64,000 bases of DNA from Amia ocellicauda (GCF_036373705.1 NC_089851.1:52153812-52217811); one strand, 5' to 3'; numbered from the stretch's first letter, positions 9,120 through 21,578 are shown. The notes: generated by a model from the sequence alone, not told the origin. Program-made: numbers and translations.

Positions 9120-9845
9120 TAATCAACAACATGGGAGGGCTTGAGAATCTGCTATGGCTTTGTGCAAGGAAATTTGGCACTGAATAAATGTTGGCTACGG
9201 CAAACATGCGCTGCTGTACAGGCTGACAGAGACACTGTGATGCATTTCTTCAATGAGTGATGCTTACTTAATCTTTATTTCCATTTCCCAGTTTAAGGAC
9301 ACTTATCTCTACAGCATTACTTCAGTAGTTCACGCAGCCCCCTATAGAAGTCAGCGGAAGATGTAGTGATTGAAGTAATGGAGGTATCTTGGCCTGTACA
9401 CACTTGGCAGAGGGAACGACAGCCTGGCCATGGAACACCTACCCCCAGCTCCATCTTGAGATTAGCGAGAGGCAGCAGTGATGCAGCGCTATGGAGCCTA
9501 CAGCGCAGGGAAGGGACTTAATGCGTGGTATCTCTGATGTAGTGCTTGTGTGTTTTTCAGGTCTTTTCTATAATGTGCTTTCTGTATTGTCATAAACCCC
9601 TGGCACTTTTTGTCACTGTTACTCTATATTGTTTTGAATTACATTCATAAAGAAAATAAAACGAAAAATCTCTAATAGTGTGTGTCTCAATGGTTCTGTT
9701 TGTTCATACATCGATAAAAAACGTTTGGAAATACTATGAAAAGTAAAATGTAGATAACAAATAAGTAATCATAAGTTATTTCTGTGTCCTATTCTGTAAA
9801 AAATAAGAAATGATTAGGCCTACTTATTAAGTGGTTACTGAACAG
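9120..9845. other. No recognisable gene
   Basis: Mixed-composition sequence with no coding frame of note and no repeat match inside the window, apart from AAATAAGTAAT words near 9760. Confidence 0.5.
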
Positions 9846-9847
9846 TG

Positions 9848-10049
9848 TGCTCTCTGTCAAAAGCCAGCTTTTGGGCTCCTCTGCACAAGAGGGCTTTTGA
9901 CCTCAGATGCTGTTGCCTGTGCAGCTGAAGGGAAATCAGACTGTCATCTGTGTGTTTTTCTATAAAACAAATGTGTATTATGCAAGTTTGTTGTGGTTGT
10001 TGAGGAGGAGGAGGAGGAGGAGGACATGTAGTGTGTTGTTGAGGAGGAG
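9848..10049. repeat. Inverted-repeat arm 2 (tRNA-Pro spacer)
   Basis: Reverse-complement copy of 5312-5520, from the GGGCTCCTCTGCAC segment to the GAGGAGG run. It lies next to the tRNA-Pro relic at 10076. Confidence 0.8.
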
Positions 10050-10075
10050 AACTTTGTGAAGCCACTTGTTCAGTT

Positions 10076-10147
10076 GGCCCGTTGGTCTAGGAGTATGATT
10101 CTCACTTAGTGTGCGAGAGGTCCTGTGTTCAACTCCTGAACGAGTCC
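10076..10147 (+). pseudogene. tRNA-Pro-derived pseudogene
   Basis: The overall tRNA-Pro body is preserved (start GGCCCGTTGGTCTAGG, 3' end ACGAGTCC). The anticodon loop has become TTAGTGT, so the anticodon position reads AGT, and the acceptor and T-stem carry mismatches. Confidence 0.75.
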
Positions 10148-10249
10148 TAGGGCATGAAGCCGTCTGGTTTCGTGGCTGGTGACGGTAGTCTTCTTGGGGT
10201 TGCTTTCCGCTACCTGCTTTCACATTATTGTTCATCTGCACTGTGAAGT

Positions 10250-10845
10250 GCTGTTAAATGAGTTTTGAATCATTTGGCTGAATCTGAGCAGATAACATAG
10301 CCCTAAACATTTCAGAATTCATCCTGCTGCTTTTGTCAAAAGTCAACCAGTTCTCTTGACAGCCATACATACCCTTACCATAACACTACCTTCACCATGT
10401 TTCACAGATGAGGTGGTATGCTTCAGATCATGAGCAGTTCCTTCCCTTCTCCATACTCTTCTCTTCCCATCATTCTGGTACAAGTTGATCTTTGTCTCAT
10501 CTGTACATAAGATGTTGTTCCAGAACTGTACAGGGTTCTTTAGATGTTTTTTGCCAAACTCTAATATGGTCTTCCCATTTCCTGTTTAAATACAGAGGGT
10601 TTACCACAAGATGTACTCTGGTGAAGTGTTCTCTTGATTGTTGACATTGACACAGATACGCCTACCTCCTGGAGGGTATTCTTGATCTGGCCAACTGTTG
10701 TGAAGGGGTTTTCCTCACCAGGGAAAAAATTCTGTCATCCACCACAGTTGTTTTCCGTGGTGTTCCTGGCCTTGTGGTGTTCCTGCGCTCACCAGTACGT
10801 TCTTATTAGTGGATTTGGCCCCACCTAATGTTTTTGCTCTCGGAT
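10250..10845 (-). mobile_element. Tc1-like transposase fragment (N-terminal and middle part)
   Basis: The minus strand carries a decayed Tc1 transposase, with segments such as TDETKINLY and RRVWRREGTAHD and the GEGSVMV region near the first catalytic aspartate. Several stops and frameshifts break it. It abuts, tail to tail, the C-terminal part of the same family on the opposite strand (from 10858), so the element has been rearranged by inversion. Confidence 0.75.
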
Positions 10846-10857
10846 TGGTTTGTTTTG

Positions 10858-11709
10858 ATATCTAAGGCAAAACACCCCAAGAACAAGCAGGATCTAAAGA
10901 CAGCTGTAGTGCAGGCCTGGCATAGCATCACCAGGGAAGAAACCCAGCATCTGGTGATGTCTATGGGTTCCAGACTTCAGGCAGTCATTGACTGCAAAGG
11001 ATTTGCAACTGATAGGGAGAAATTTTACTCCCTCAATAAACAGGCGGACAAGGAATACTCAGGACCCGATTTAACTGAAATAATACCAAAATAGTTTATT
11101 CAGCTACAACTAAGTGCTCTGGAGATGGTCAGTCAGCAAGACACATCTAAGGTTTTTCTAAAGAACATGCTATCATATACAAGATGACTCCCTTTGGTTG
11201 CTGGGAAACTGGATGACGTCAATGATGTACCCCAAACTTGATCACAGACTTCTCCTTTGTCTTCTGTTTTCTCTATAGCCTTGGATGAAAATGTTTTTCT
11301 AAAAATCAGCTACACAGAACTACTGCACCTGTCCTCTGCGGAGCAATACACAAAGCTTAAATTCATACATGGGTTACACAATCTTACTGCAACAATGGTG
11401 CAAATATATTTGGCATTCGGACAGGCCACTGTCCCGCATCACAACCAAGTATTGAAACTCACAATTTAATTAATGATTATGTTAGTTTGTCCAAATACTT
11501 TTGAGCCCCTAAAATTGGGGGGACCACATAAAAATTGGTTTAATTCCTACACCATTCACCCGATTTGGATGTAACTACCCTCCAATTAAAGATGAAAGTC
11601 TACACTTAAAGCACATCTTGATTGTTTCCTTTCCAATCCATTGTGATGGTGTACAGAGCCAAATTGACAATTGGGTCTGTCCAAATATTTATGGACCGGA
11701 CTGTATACC
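10858..11709 (+). mobile_element. 3' half of a Tc1-like element with inverted-repeat end
   Basis: Plus-strand frame about 10862-11060 encodes the C-terminus of a Tc1-like transposase (motifs NKQDLKTAVVQAW, MSMGSRLQAVIDCKGF). Downstream non-coding sequence ends in TCCAAATATTTATGGACCGG followed by ACTGTA, the terminal inverted repeat of this fish Tc1 type. The matching 5' half lies inverted at 10250-10845. Confidence 0.78.
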
Positions 11710-12200
11710 TGTAACGAAGGACTGCCATGGCGGGGAACCCAGGTGCGGAGTGAGAGGTGGTCAGAAACAGGCTGTGGTCAATGCCGGCAAACCGTAATGT
11801 CCAGGGAAATCCACAAGTCCTGGTCGAAAAGACAAGCAGGGGGTCAATGATCAGGCAAACAGGCTGGTAGGGAGAATACGGGAATTGGTGGAGGAACACG
11901 TGGAGGTTGTAAACAATCAATAACAAAAGGATACAAGACTTAGCAGTGAATTAAAGTCACAGAAAGGTTTATATGTGTAGCAGAGAGGAGCAGAGGACGG
12001 TGAAGGAGAGTGCTGGTCCAATGGGAGTTCGAGGATGATAGAACAAGTGCACATGGTGACGAGGAATGTTAAGTGGCTGATTGCTGGGGAATGTGAGGGT
12101 TTAGAATTCCGGTGATTCTGACCTCTGCAGGGGAGCTTGTGAATTGCGGGATGTGTGGGATACAACAGTGACAATACCACTTGTTATTGTGTGTTTGAGT
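11710..12200. other. Probable dispersed-repeat remnant, unassigned
   Basis: Begins TAACGAAGGACTGCCATGGC and continues with GAACCCAGGTGCGGAG and an AGAAACAGGC segment, wording I associate with a widespread fish repeat. No coding frame or terminal repeats are seen. Family not determined. Confidence 0.35.
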
Positions 12201-12314
12201 TTACTTGCATGGATTGTCTATTCATGTCAATATTAAAATTCCAAAGCATAACATTTATTCACAACATGCTTTAGTGTTAAATGTTTGATATGGCAGCGTA
12301 TATAAAGGTGTATA

Positions 12315-13908
12315 CAGCTCTGGAAAAAATTAAGAGACCAGTGCACAATTATCAGTTTCTCTGGTTTTACTATTTATAGGTATATGTTTTGGTAAAATGA
12401 ACATTTTTGTTTTATTCTATAAACTGCTGAAAACATTTTTCCCAAATTCCAAATAAAAATATTGTCATTTAGAGCATTTATTTGCAGAAATTTACAACTG
12501 GACAAAATTACAAAAAAGATGCAGTGTTGTCAGACCTCAAATAATGCAAAGAAAATAAGTTCATATTAATTTTTAAACAACATAATACTAATGTTTTAAC
12601 TTACAAAGAGTTCAGAAATTAATATTTGGTGATTTTCAATCACAGCATTCATGCGTCTTGGCATGCTCTCCACCAGTCTTTCACATCGCTGTTGGGTGAC
12701 TTTATGCCACTCCTGGCGCACAAATTCAAGCAACTCGGCTTTGATTGATGGCTTGTGACCATCCATCTTCCATCCATCACATTCCAGAGGTTTTCAATGG
12801 GGTTCAGGTCTGGAGATTGGGCTGGCCATAACAGGGTCTTGATCTGGTGGTCCTCCATCCACACCTTGATTGACCTGGCAGTGTGGCATGGAGCATTGTC
12901 CTGCTGGAAAAAACAATCCTCAGATTTGGGGAACACAGCAGAAGGATCAGAGCAGAAGGAAGCAAGTTTTCATTCAGGACAACCTTGTACATGGCTTGAT
13001 TCATGCGTCCTTCACAAAGACAAATCTGCCCGATTCCAGCCTTGCTGAAGCACCCCCAGATTATCACTGATCCTTCACCAAATTCCACAGTGGGTGCGAG
13101 ACACTGTGGCTTGTAGGCCTCTCCAGGTCTCCGTCTAACCATTAGATGACCAGGTGTTGGGCAAAGATGAAAATTTGACTCATCAGAGAAGATGACCTTA
13201 CTCCAGTCCTCTACGGTCCAAACCTTATGGTCTTTTGCAAACCTCAGCCTGGCTCTTCTTTGCTTCTCGCTTTTTTCTAGCTTTGCAAGACTTCAGCCCT
13301 GCCCCTAGGAGCCTGTTTCGAACCATCCTCGCAGTGCACTTCACCCCAGCTGTCGTTTGCCATTCTTTTTGTAGGTCACTTGATGTCATCCTACGGTTGT
13401 TGAGTGACATTCCAATGAGTTGGCGGTCATCCCGGTCAGTGGAGAGTCGTTTTTGTCTTCTGCTGGTAGCTTTGTAGCTTTGTTGTCCCCAATGTCTGCT
13501 GCTTGACCTTGTTCTTATGAACCGCCATCTTTGACATTTTAAGAATGGAAGCAATGCTCACTGTATCCCTCTGCCAGTAAAGCCAGAATTGAAACCTAAT
13601 TTTCTCAAAACTTTCCTTTTCAACTCTTTTGGCATGGTCAATAGTTATTTTCTGATTCCAATTACTTTTGAGGTTCTATTAGCACTGTTTTTCCCATCCA
13701 GCTGGTCCTAATGCAAGAGGATAGTGATATACTTTTCCTCCTTAAATATGATTTGGTTCAGGTGATCACCTAATTAGTACCTCATTGAGTAGAATGAGGT
13801 GTGTCTGTGTTGGAATTCAACAGACACTGGCATGGAATGACTGCCATACATGTCGAGATGCTGATTTAAGAAAAATGTGCAGTGGTCTCTTAATTCTTTC
13901 CAGAGCTG
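12315..13908 (-). mobile_element. Tc1/mariner element, complete ends
   Basis: Terminal inverted repeats CAGCTCTGGAAAAAATTAAG (left) and CAGCTCTGGAAAGAATTAAG (right, reversed) define a 1594-bp element flanked by TA dinucleotides at 12313-12314 and 13909-13910. The transposase lies on minus and is broken. Confidence 0.93.
12649..13554 (-). pseudogene. Tc1-like transposase (DD34E), multiply frameshifted
   Basis: Three overlapping minus-strand pieces cover one transposase. The piece 13554-13225 holds the N-terminal DNA-binding region (MSLNNRRMTSSDLQKEWQ). The piece 13142-12804 holds the central region (GSVIIWGCFSKAG). The piece 12936-12649 holds the second catalytic D (FQQDNAPCHTARS) and the final E ([14 protein letters not shown]), with 34 residues between them as in classic Tc1. 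The segment holding the first catalytic D is not covered by an open piece. At least two frameshifts separate the pieces, so no full protein can be made. Confidence 0.88.
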
Positions 13909-13930
13909 TATAAAATAATGAGGACCTAGT

Positions 13931-14090
13931 AGGGCAGCATGGTGGCATGGTGGTTAGCACTGCTGCCTCACCAGTACAGGGGTCTGGGGTTTGAGTCCTG
14001 GCTTGGGGGCTTGTCTGTGTGGAGTTCACATGATCTACCTCTGTCTGTGTGGGTTTCCTATGGGCACTTCAGTTACCAGTTCTGTGAGAA
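13931..14090 (+). mobile_element. SINE, tRNA-like head and body start
   Basis: Starts GGGCAGCATGGTGGCATGGT, with a box-B-like GGTTTGAGTCC, followed by the GTGTGGAGTT and GTGGGTTTCC words. This is the 5' part of the SINE type whose body is at 8612-8880. The rest is missing or diverged. Confidence 0.6.
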
Positions 14091-14218
14091 GAGTGCAAAT
14101 CTAAACAAACAAGAAGGTTCTTGAGTTTCAACTTCACTGCTGCAACTGGTCTGTAATTCTGTGAGGCAAGAATGATAAAAAAAAATCTGTAACCTTTGTA
14201 AGGACTTGTAAGGTATGC

Positions 14219-14760
14219 ATGTTCCATGTTTTTACTGGTAATGGATTTTATGTAATTACAGTCACTGACTCCCTCAGCTGTGCTTGGGTGGCCTTCTTCT
14301 CCTCAGTCCTCATCCTCCTCAATCTCTCTGCAGAATTTGACACTGTCGATCACTCCATCCTCCTCTCCTGCCTCGCTGACCTCTCTCACCTGGTTCTACT
14401 CCTACCTCAGCGACGGGACCTACCAAGTGACATGGCGAGGTTCCTCATCCACCCCCCAACCTCTCCTCACAGGTGTAACCCAAGGCTCCATTCTGGGTCC
14501 CCTCTTGTCCTCTCTCTACACTCACTCCCTGGGCCCCCTCATTGCATCCCATGGTTTCTCTTACCATTTTTACACAGATGATGCCCAGATCTTCCTGTCT
14601 TTTCCCTCCTCCGACATTCTCATCCCCTCTTGCATCTCTTCCTGCTTGTCTGCTATCTCTGCCTGGATGCACTCACACCACCTCAAGCTCAACCTCTCCA
14701 AATCTTTTTTACATTCCATTAATTCCTTTAGAAATCAGGATAAATTGGGTAAAACCAGAA
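14219..14760 (+). pseudogene. LINE reverse-transcriptase fragment (CR1/L2 group)
   Basis: Two overlapping frames carry reverse-transcriptase palm motifs. One contains LSAEFDTVDHSILLSCL (the catalytic-aspartate segment that precedes thumb motifs in this group). The other contains GVTQGSILGPLLSSLYTHSL and FYTDDAQIFLSF (the YADD box, here YTDD). The frame changes between them, so the fragment is dead. Motif style is that of non-LTR elements of the CR1/L2/Rex group; a precise family would need a library search. Confidence 0.82.
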
Positions 14761-14797
14761 AAGCATCTAATTAATTCTCATTCAGGAGTCAACATAA

Positions 14798-15037
14798 AAA
14801 ACAGAAAAGAAACAGAAAACCATCCTGAGGTTCTGTGACACCGAAGAAGGTTTCCTACTGTTCACAGAGAAAGGGGAGCAATTGCTTGCCCCAGTGGAGG
14901 ACCTTCTACGGCAGATGGGATTGAAGACTGTGGAGGAGATCGAACAGCTTCTCCCTGTAGTAGCAGACATAACTATCCAAAGTAAAAAAAAAAATGCAAT
15001 CAATCTATTGCAATTAGCAATGAGGAGTAGCATTTAG
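14798..15037 (+). other. Unrecognised coding-like frame of about 79 codons
   Basis: An open frame without an early ATG follows a stop at 14795 and ends with TAG at 15035. Its middle has a strongly protein-like sequence, RFCDTEEGFLLFTEKGEQLL then LRQMGLKTVEEIEQLLPVV. It could be the end of a LINE-encoded protein or an exon of another gene. I do not recognise it. Confidence 0.35.
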
Positions 15038-15039
15038 TG

Positions 15040-16770
15040 CTATTGTTTGGCTCCAAACCAGAAGCCTATTGGATGATGTGTTATTTTAAATAAGTATGTA
15101 TAATATAAAAATAGTAACAGACTGATTTGTTTTTTTGTATACGCATATTTTACTGTTTTAGTTTTTAATTTACTTTTTTTTAACTAAGTTAATTACATGC
15201 AATTAAATGTGTGTGTATATATATGTTTCCAATTTTGTTTACTTTTTAACAAAATTAAAGTGTTCCGAAGCCCAACCCTGCAGCAACACCAGTCTATCAC
15301 AAGGCAACTCTAATTATCTCTAATTAAGGACACAAGTCTAACACAGGGTAACTCTAATTCTAATGTTTGTTATATTCCTTTTTGATAATTTTCAAGATAA
15401 GAAAATGTACAAACAAATGATATATGCCAATATTCAGTAAATAATTATCCATTAAGTTTAATCTGAGGATTTTTACAGCTTTCCTTCTACCCCCAAAATT
15501 CCAACTCCTGTTACAACTTTGGTAGAAACATAGTATACATACCAGGCAATTAATTCCCTATATTATCCTTATCTAATAGCCTTAGCTTATTTTCCTTAAA
15601 CACCTTTTTCAAATCGTTTAACGTTTCGATTATTTTCAAAAACTACTACTAGTAGCTTACTACTGTTAACAATAACTTACATGTACTTATAGTAACTTAC
15701 ATACTGTAGCATTGGGGGGGCATTTTATTGGTTATTATGAATTATTATTTATTATTTTGTATTGTAAGGATAAGGGTGTCTGCCAAGAGATAAATAATAA
15801 TAATAATTTAATTATTGAAACAGCGATACACAGCAGACCGACACTGTACACACTGCCGGTTTATCTGCCGCTCACGCTTGGCTGCGAGGCACTGCCTGAA
15901 GAGCTGGAGTCTCTGGCCTGCGCCCCCTCCTCCCCTGTCTGCTGGCCAGGAGCCGTAAGTGTCCATCCTCATTTCTGATGCCAATGTAGTATTTTCAGCG
16001 GGGGAAAACAAGTAGCCCACAAATCGCTTTCTTACTTGCTGCTAGATTTATTGAAGAAAAAAACTAAGCGCCTTTTGCCCAGTAGAAGTTCACACAGTTC
16101 CAGGTGTTGCTCCGCACACGTGGTCACCAACTCTAAAACCCCTGCACACACCCTAATAAACCCCAGCTACCTTACCTAAATTAGCATAACACATTTTTAA
16201 ATAAATTAAACTGAGCACTTTATCTCCGTTGTTACACATACATAGTATTAATAATTATACTGTTCTTACCATATGTAAATCCTGCAATAAATCATTCCCC
16301 AGCGTGAAGTAATGTTCACAAAACGAAATCCAAATATACATTTTTGCTAGTCTTTAGATGTGCCCAGCAAATGTAGTCTGTAACTCTAAGTTAAAACTTT
16401 AATAACACTCATGTATTACAATCAAACTTGAAAAATAGGGCATCCAAAACAGGAATGTCACAAAATGTTGTATCACTATATTAAAATAATATCATATGAA
16501 AGCTGTTGGGACTGAGGGACGGAAGCTCAGTTCGTTAGCTTTGCCCCTCATATTAGGAATTGGGGGTGCACAAAATGTACTAATTTATGTTTAATCTTAA
16601 TTGTAAACTACTGTAAATAAATGAATAAACATATCAAGTTTATTGTGGATAATAATAAACTCTGCCTATGATTCTACTCCAGTTACTAAGCTGGTTACTT
16701 TTTCATACTATTACTGATGCTGCCCTGCTAAAATGTATTTATATAGCGACTGTTATACTAAAGGCCACGA
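15040..16770. other. AT-rich DNA with a SINE/L2-like tail
   Basis: No gene seen. At 15763-15803 the sequence GGATAAGGGTGTCTGCCAAG is followed by AATAAT repeats, like the 3' tail of fish SINEs and L2-type LINEs (compare 57255-57345). Confidence 0.45.
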
Positions 16771-16774
16771 TGAA

Positions 16775-18292
16775 ACACTATGAAATTTCCATGAACTCCG
16801 ATTTCATGCGATTTCAAGCAATGGAGCAAAGTCCTATTACGACATCACTGGGAACCTTGAACAGCAGTGAAGAACCCAGTCTTGATGCACAGAGGATAAA
16901 TGTATTTATTTAACATGCCAGACCTGGAAGGGCCTGACATGGAAGCTCTCCACCTCAGAAGAGTCTCTTTCTCTGAACAGCAGAAGTTAACAGCTTTTTA
17001 TACATTTCATGACATGTGGGTTTGTGGGCAGGGACAGTCACAGGTTTCCCGAAGTGTTATCTTGAGGTCAGGTTTCTGAATGTTTGTGGTTGTCTTCCTG
17101 GGGGGAGGTGTAGGAATGTGGAAACCAGATGGCTTCCTTTGATCTACTGGCAGAGGTCTGGTCTCATAGTTCTCAAAGCAACTGTTGATCAATAATGATG
17201 AGGTGACCTCTCCAGCCACAGATTAGCCACAGAAATCTTGAAGGAGATGCTGGGAGTGTCAGAACAGCCTTGCTAAAATTTGCTTGCTTGACAATTAATA
17301 CAATTGGCTCTGTTGACATGTTTTTCAATCATTAATATAAAACATTATACAGTTTATACAAAACATTAATACCGGCTCTTCAAAAAGTTTTACATTTATA
17401 TTTATAAATGTTATTTTGTATACTGGTAAGTTAGCCTTGATTGGTCTTTGTTCACATATTTTTCTTTTTAAGCTGTCAAAAGCAAAATATTCCATACCTC
17501 TGTTTTGGATAGCGTACAGTTGCTAATAATAATACAAACCATACATTTCATTACAATAACACACACACATATATATTAAGGCTGTCAGTCCATTCAAATA
17601 TTTGATCGGTTAATCAATGGGCAATTGCTGATTAATCGGGCACTTATTAAAATAAAAACAACGCTGTAACATTAATGGTAAAATATATATATATAGGAAT
17701 ATATATTTAAAAAACACCAAATCATTATAATAAGCAAACTAAATTATAATTGCTACAGCAAATGGGTGCTCACAAATTATACTGTAAACTACACTGCTCT
17801 TGTAAGAAAAGCATTGCATGCAAATGAAACAGAAAACCTTTCCTTGTCTTCAATATTTCCTTACAAATCGAGTTTGAATCCAAAGTTTAGTTTCCCATTA
17901 GCGGCTTGTGACCCTGTAGTTTGTGTGCTGATACTGTACACGTGATGTGATCTTTTGCATGATTTGCCTTTATAATTTAACTCTAGAAGTGCACGGCTGG
18001 TCAGTTTGACTGATTTAATTTGAATTACTATGTGTTCCTGAATACACTATGGATACCAATTCCTCACTTTTCCTAAATATATGTATTAAATATGCCTACA
18101 GCATTTTAGCTGCATAAACGCAAATAAAGTTTTTTATTTGATCATTATTATACTATAGTTTTGGCTCTTGTAGGTAGTTTGAAATGTCGGTGCTTCTAGT
18201 GTGTACTGTATAATAGCCAGTCATTATAATAGACATTTTTAATTTGTTTAAATCTGCTTGATAAATGATCTTTCAAGAACTATACTGTGATG

Positions 18293-18357
<65 letters not shown>

Positions 18358-18946
18358 TGTCATTTATGTTGTTGTAACTTACCATTACATATAGTGTGCC
18401 TTCCAGATGTATGCATACCCCTGATTCAATGTAACAAAAATAGTTTTAGCAAAGAAAAGAGAACAATGTTGTTTTTTGTTTGTTTTTGTTTTGTTTAAAT
18501 ACATGCACACATGAAACAATCTAGGACTATCAGTGTTAGATATCGCAAAAATATTAAAGTACAAGTTTTGAACAAATATGCAAATATGTTTTTGCGAAGT
18601 ACAGTACTGAAACTAGTATTGCTTTCATTAATTTCTGCAACAAATACTGAGTGTACACTTGCATAGATGTGAGTGAAGCCATCTTCTTTTTGCCAATGTA
18701 CAGCATGGCAGAAGCTGCCATAACTAAATATTCCTATACATATTTACACTCTTGATCTTGCTTTTCTCTTTCAAAACTCAAAACTTCACCATGTAGTCTC
18801 GCTCCCAAACAACCTTTATATAGCATGCAATTGCATCACGATTTAATCTGTATTCACCTGATTAAATCATGCAATTTCATGCATTCGGATTTCATGAAAT
18901 CCAACAAAATTGAACACATTCGGATTCCATGGAAATTTCATAGTGT
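16775..18946. mobile_element. Possible non-autonomous element with short inverted termini
   Basis: ACACTATGAAATTTCCATG at 16775 is matched in inverted orientation at 18928-18946, with weaker matches further inside. The 2.17 kb between is AT-rich, has no transposase and contains the TA microsatellite. A target duplication is not evident. Confidence 0.35.
18295..18356. repeat. TA microsatellite
   Basis: Uninterrupted TA dinucleotides. Confidence 0.95.
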
Positions 18947-19039
18947 ATCGCAAAGCTCTTTACAAGAAAATATAGTTAATTAAATATTAAAACTACAATT
19001 AAGTAGTACAACAAATACTGTAGGACACTGTTGTATACC

Positions 19040-19265
19040 ACACTAAACTTTTATACTATGGTATACTGAATAATGTGTGACATACGATAGTACACTGTTA
19101 TACTATAGTATACTCTTGTTACGTGATATACTATAGTATCTTGTAATGTACTATAGTGCCTCCTACGGTACTTAGATAAATATTGAACTACCCTGTTGTA
19201 TACTATAGTTTACTGTAGTACCTTGTGATGTACTATAGTACTTAATATATTACATGTACACTGAA
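19040..19265. repeat. Cluster of TACTATAGTA palindromes
   Basis: About six copies or near copies of the self-complementary word TACTATAGTA within 220 bp, separated by 20-50 bp. Confidence 0.6.
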
Positions 19266-19569
19266 ACATACTGCTTACTGTACTTCCACAATGTTTCTCA
19301 TGGAACTTTAGCATTCTAGTTATAAATAATATCATCATTATTATTATGCTTTTACTTTGTATTGCCTACAGGTCTTACACATACTAGTACAGACTGTTAC
19401 CGAGGGTCTGGTGGAGAGAAAATGGCCACCTATTCCTTAAGAAAATCATATTAATAAATATATCTTCACTTCAGACATTTGTGACATTGCTATATTTAAA
19501 ACAATTTATACAAATAACAGAATTAAGATAAAATTGTGGTGCAGTTCCCCTTAAAGTTTAAGCAAAACT

Positions 19570-20010
19570 TATTTTAGCAAATACATTGTTTATTCATTAC
19601 TTGAATCGCTTCACATTACATAAATAAATGAATAAATGTAGTAGTGTTGACATAAATAAATGTCCATTTGAACATGTATTTATGTATTAATGTATTGATT
19701 ATTTTCACTGTATTTATTTTTAATTAAAATTTAAAACAAATTCGCAGTGAAAATAATAAATAAATGTTGAAATAAATAAATACATGTTCTAATAAATACA
19801 TGGAGATTTATTTATTATTGTATTTAATTCAAAATCTGTTTATTTATCCATCTATTTATTTCCACATTAATTCATGTATTTATTATTTTCTCCATGTATT
19901 TATTTTTAATTTTGTCATGGATAGTATGGACGATAATTTGTGCCAAAATGTAAAAAAAAAAAAAACAATGTATAAATAAATAAATAAATATGTAGATAGT
20001 AAAGACGTTA
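19570..20010. repeat. AAATAAATA-rich palindromic region
   Basis: Dense ATAAATAAATG and complementary CATTTATTTAT words run in both orientations, so the region can fold on itself. Possibly a decayed palindromic MITE. No coding content. Confidence 0.45.
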
Positions 20011-20214
20011 ATTCCGTTCGGAACTTAAAATGGTGTCCAGACTGTTCCTATTGCACAGACCTCCTGATGTGCCTTGTCCTAATGGATAATTTCTGTAATG
20101 GATAATTTAATCGCTGGATCTATAGAGTTGAACATAAGACAACATACGGACATACGGACATACTCGGTCAGGCGCAATAGTAAAAACTAATTGGAGCTAT
20201 TTGCTCCTTAGTGA

Positions 20215-21578
20215 TATACTTTGCTTTTCCAGCTGTAAATATATATAACGCATACATCAGAAATCAACGTGATAACTATATGAAACACCAGGTATGCAAC
20301 TAAATAAGCTTGAGAAGGTAAATGGAAAAATGGAGAGCAGCAGCAATCTAAAGCTACTTAAATGGTTAGATTGTGTTTTAAAGTACACAAAATGAAACTT
20401 AGAGAATAAAGTGTTTACTACTATATTATGATATTAGAAGTATTGATGGTACTACTAATGTAATTAAATTGATACATTTCAATCAAATAAGTGTAGTTGG
20501 TTTATTGAGATTGAAATGGCTTGTTCCTTAAAATATTAGACCACAAGAGGGGGAACTTGACCTTGAATACTCTACTTACCAAAACCTTTAAGCAACAATT
20601 GTTGTCAACATGTGTCTTCATCTGATTCATATTTTTTTGAGTCTGAAGCAATACATTTCTCGACTCCAAGCACCTGGAAGCCTCAAAAGTTGGGGGCCAA
20701 GCAACGAAGTTGCTGGAACCCTATTGTTATTGTTAGGATTATTATTTTTCCGCAGTATCTTTTCAAAAGCCTATAAAAACCAACGCTTGATGAAAACTCA
20801 AGAAACTTCATACAGTGATAGATGGCTATGTAGTACTATGCCATATTCAATATGGAGGCCATATGTCACATGGTCTGGTGGCCATAGTGGCTTAAGTGAC
20901 ACATTTTGGAAAATATACAAAAATCTTCTCCGAAACCGCAGACGGGACAGATGTGAAACTTGGTGTGTGATGTTATGTTATGGCCTAAATTCAGATTTGT
21001 TCAAAACAAGTCAATAAGTCATATGGTTTGGCAGCCATATTGGATTGGCCAAGAATCTTCAAAGATCTTCATCTCTGAAATGGTTGGTCTGATTGATATG
21101 AAATTTTGTACACGTGACCTTGGCTAGATCCTCTATCAGATTTGTTCAAGGCAAGTTGATTGAGAAAACAAAATGGCCGCCATGAGCCAATCAAATTTCA
21201 GAGATGGTCAAGTTGCAAATAAATGCATATGGTGCAGTATGGAACTATGTTAGAATGTATTGGACTGATTGTTACTTGACAGAATTGATCCCATAAGCAA
21301 TGTGGTGGTCACTGGTCATTATTATTATTATTATACTTATTTTTTCTTCTCTTCCACCAGAATATGTTCAAATGCCTATAACTTTTGAACCGCAGTCTAA
21401 AAAGTCACCAGACTTTGAATGGATGTAGGGGTCTATGCCATGGTCACTAGATCGCAAAATGGCGGCATAATGTCACATGGTTTGGTAGCCATCTTGATTG
21501 TAGTCCAGGCAAAAAATGACAGTTTTCAAACATAGTTTTCTCAGGAACGGGAAAGATATTGTACATATTGCGCTTATG
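20215..21578. repeat. Unidentified 2.2-kb repeat, copy A, left part
   Basis: Matches 37130-38367 in the same order and orientation, for example ACCACAAGAGGGGGAACTT, CACCTGGAAGCCTCAA, TCAAATGCCTATAACTTTTGA and GCTTATG at its end. The Maverick inserted at 21578 and the rest of the copy resumes at 33308. No protein is evident and the family is unknown. Confidence 0.8.
21573..21578. other. Left 6-bp target duplication of the Maverick (CTTATG)
   Basis: Sits directly outside the left terminus. The partner at 33308-33313 is CTGATG, one base different. The uninterrupted paralog at 38362-38367 reads CTTATG. Confidence 0.8.

Noticed and set aside
18265-18498. Open frame with repeated Ile-Tyr
   Set aside because: Translation of the TA microsatellite.
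16775-18946. Calling the element with CACTATG termini a hAT transposon
   Set aside because: No 8-bp duplication and no transposase; only the short inverted match supports it, so its class is left open.
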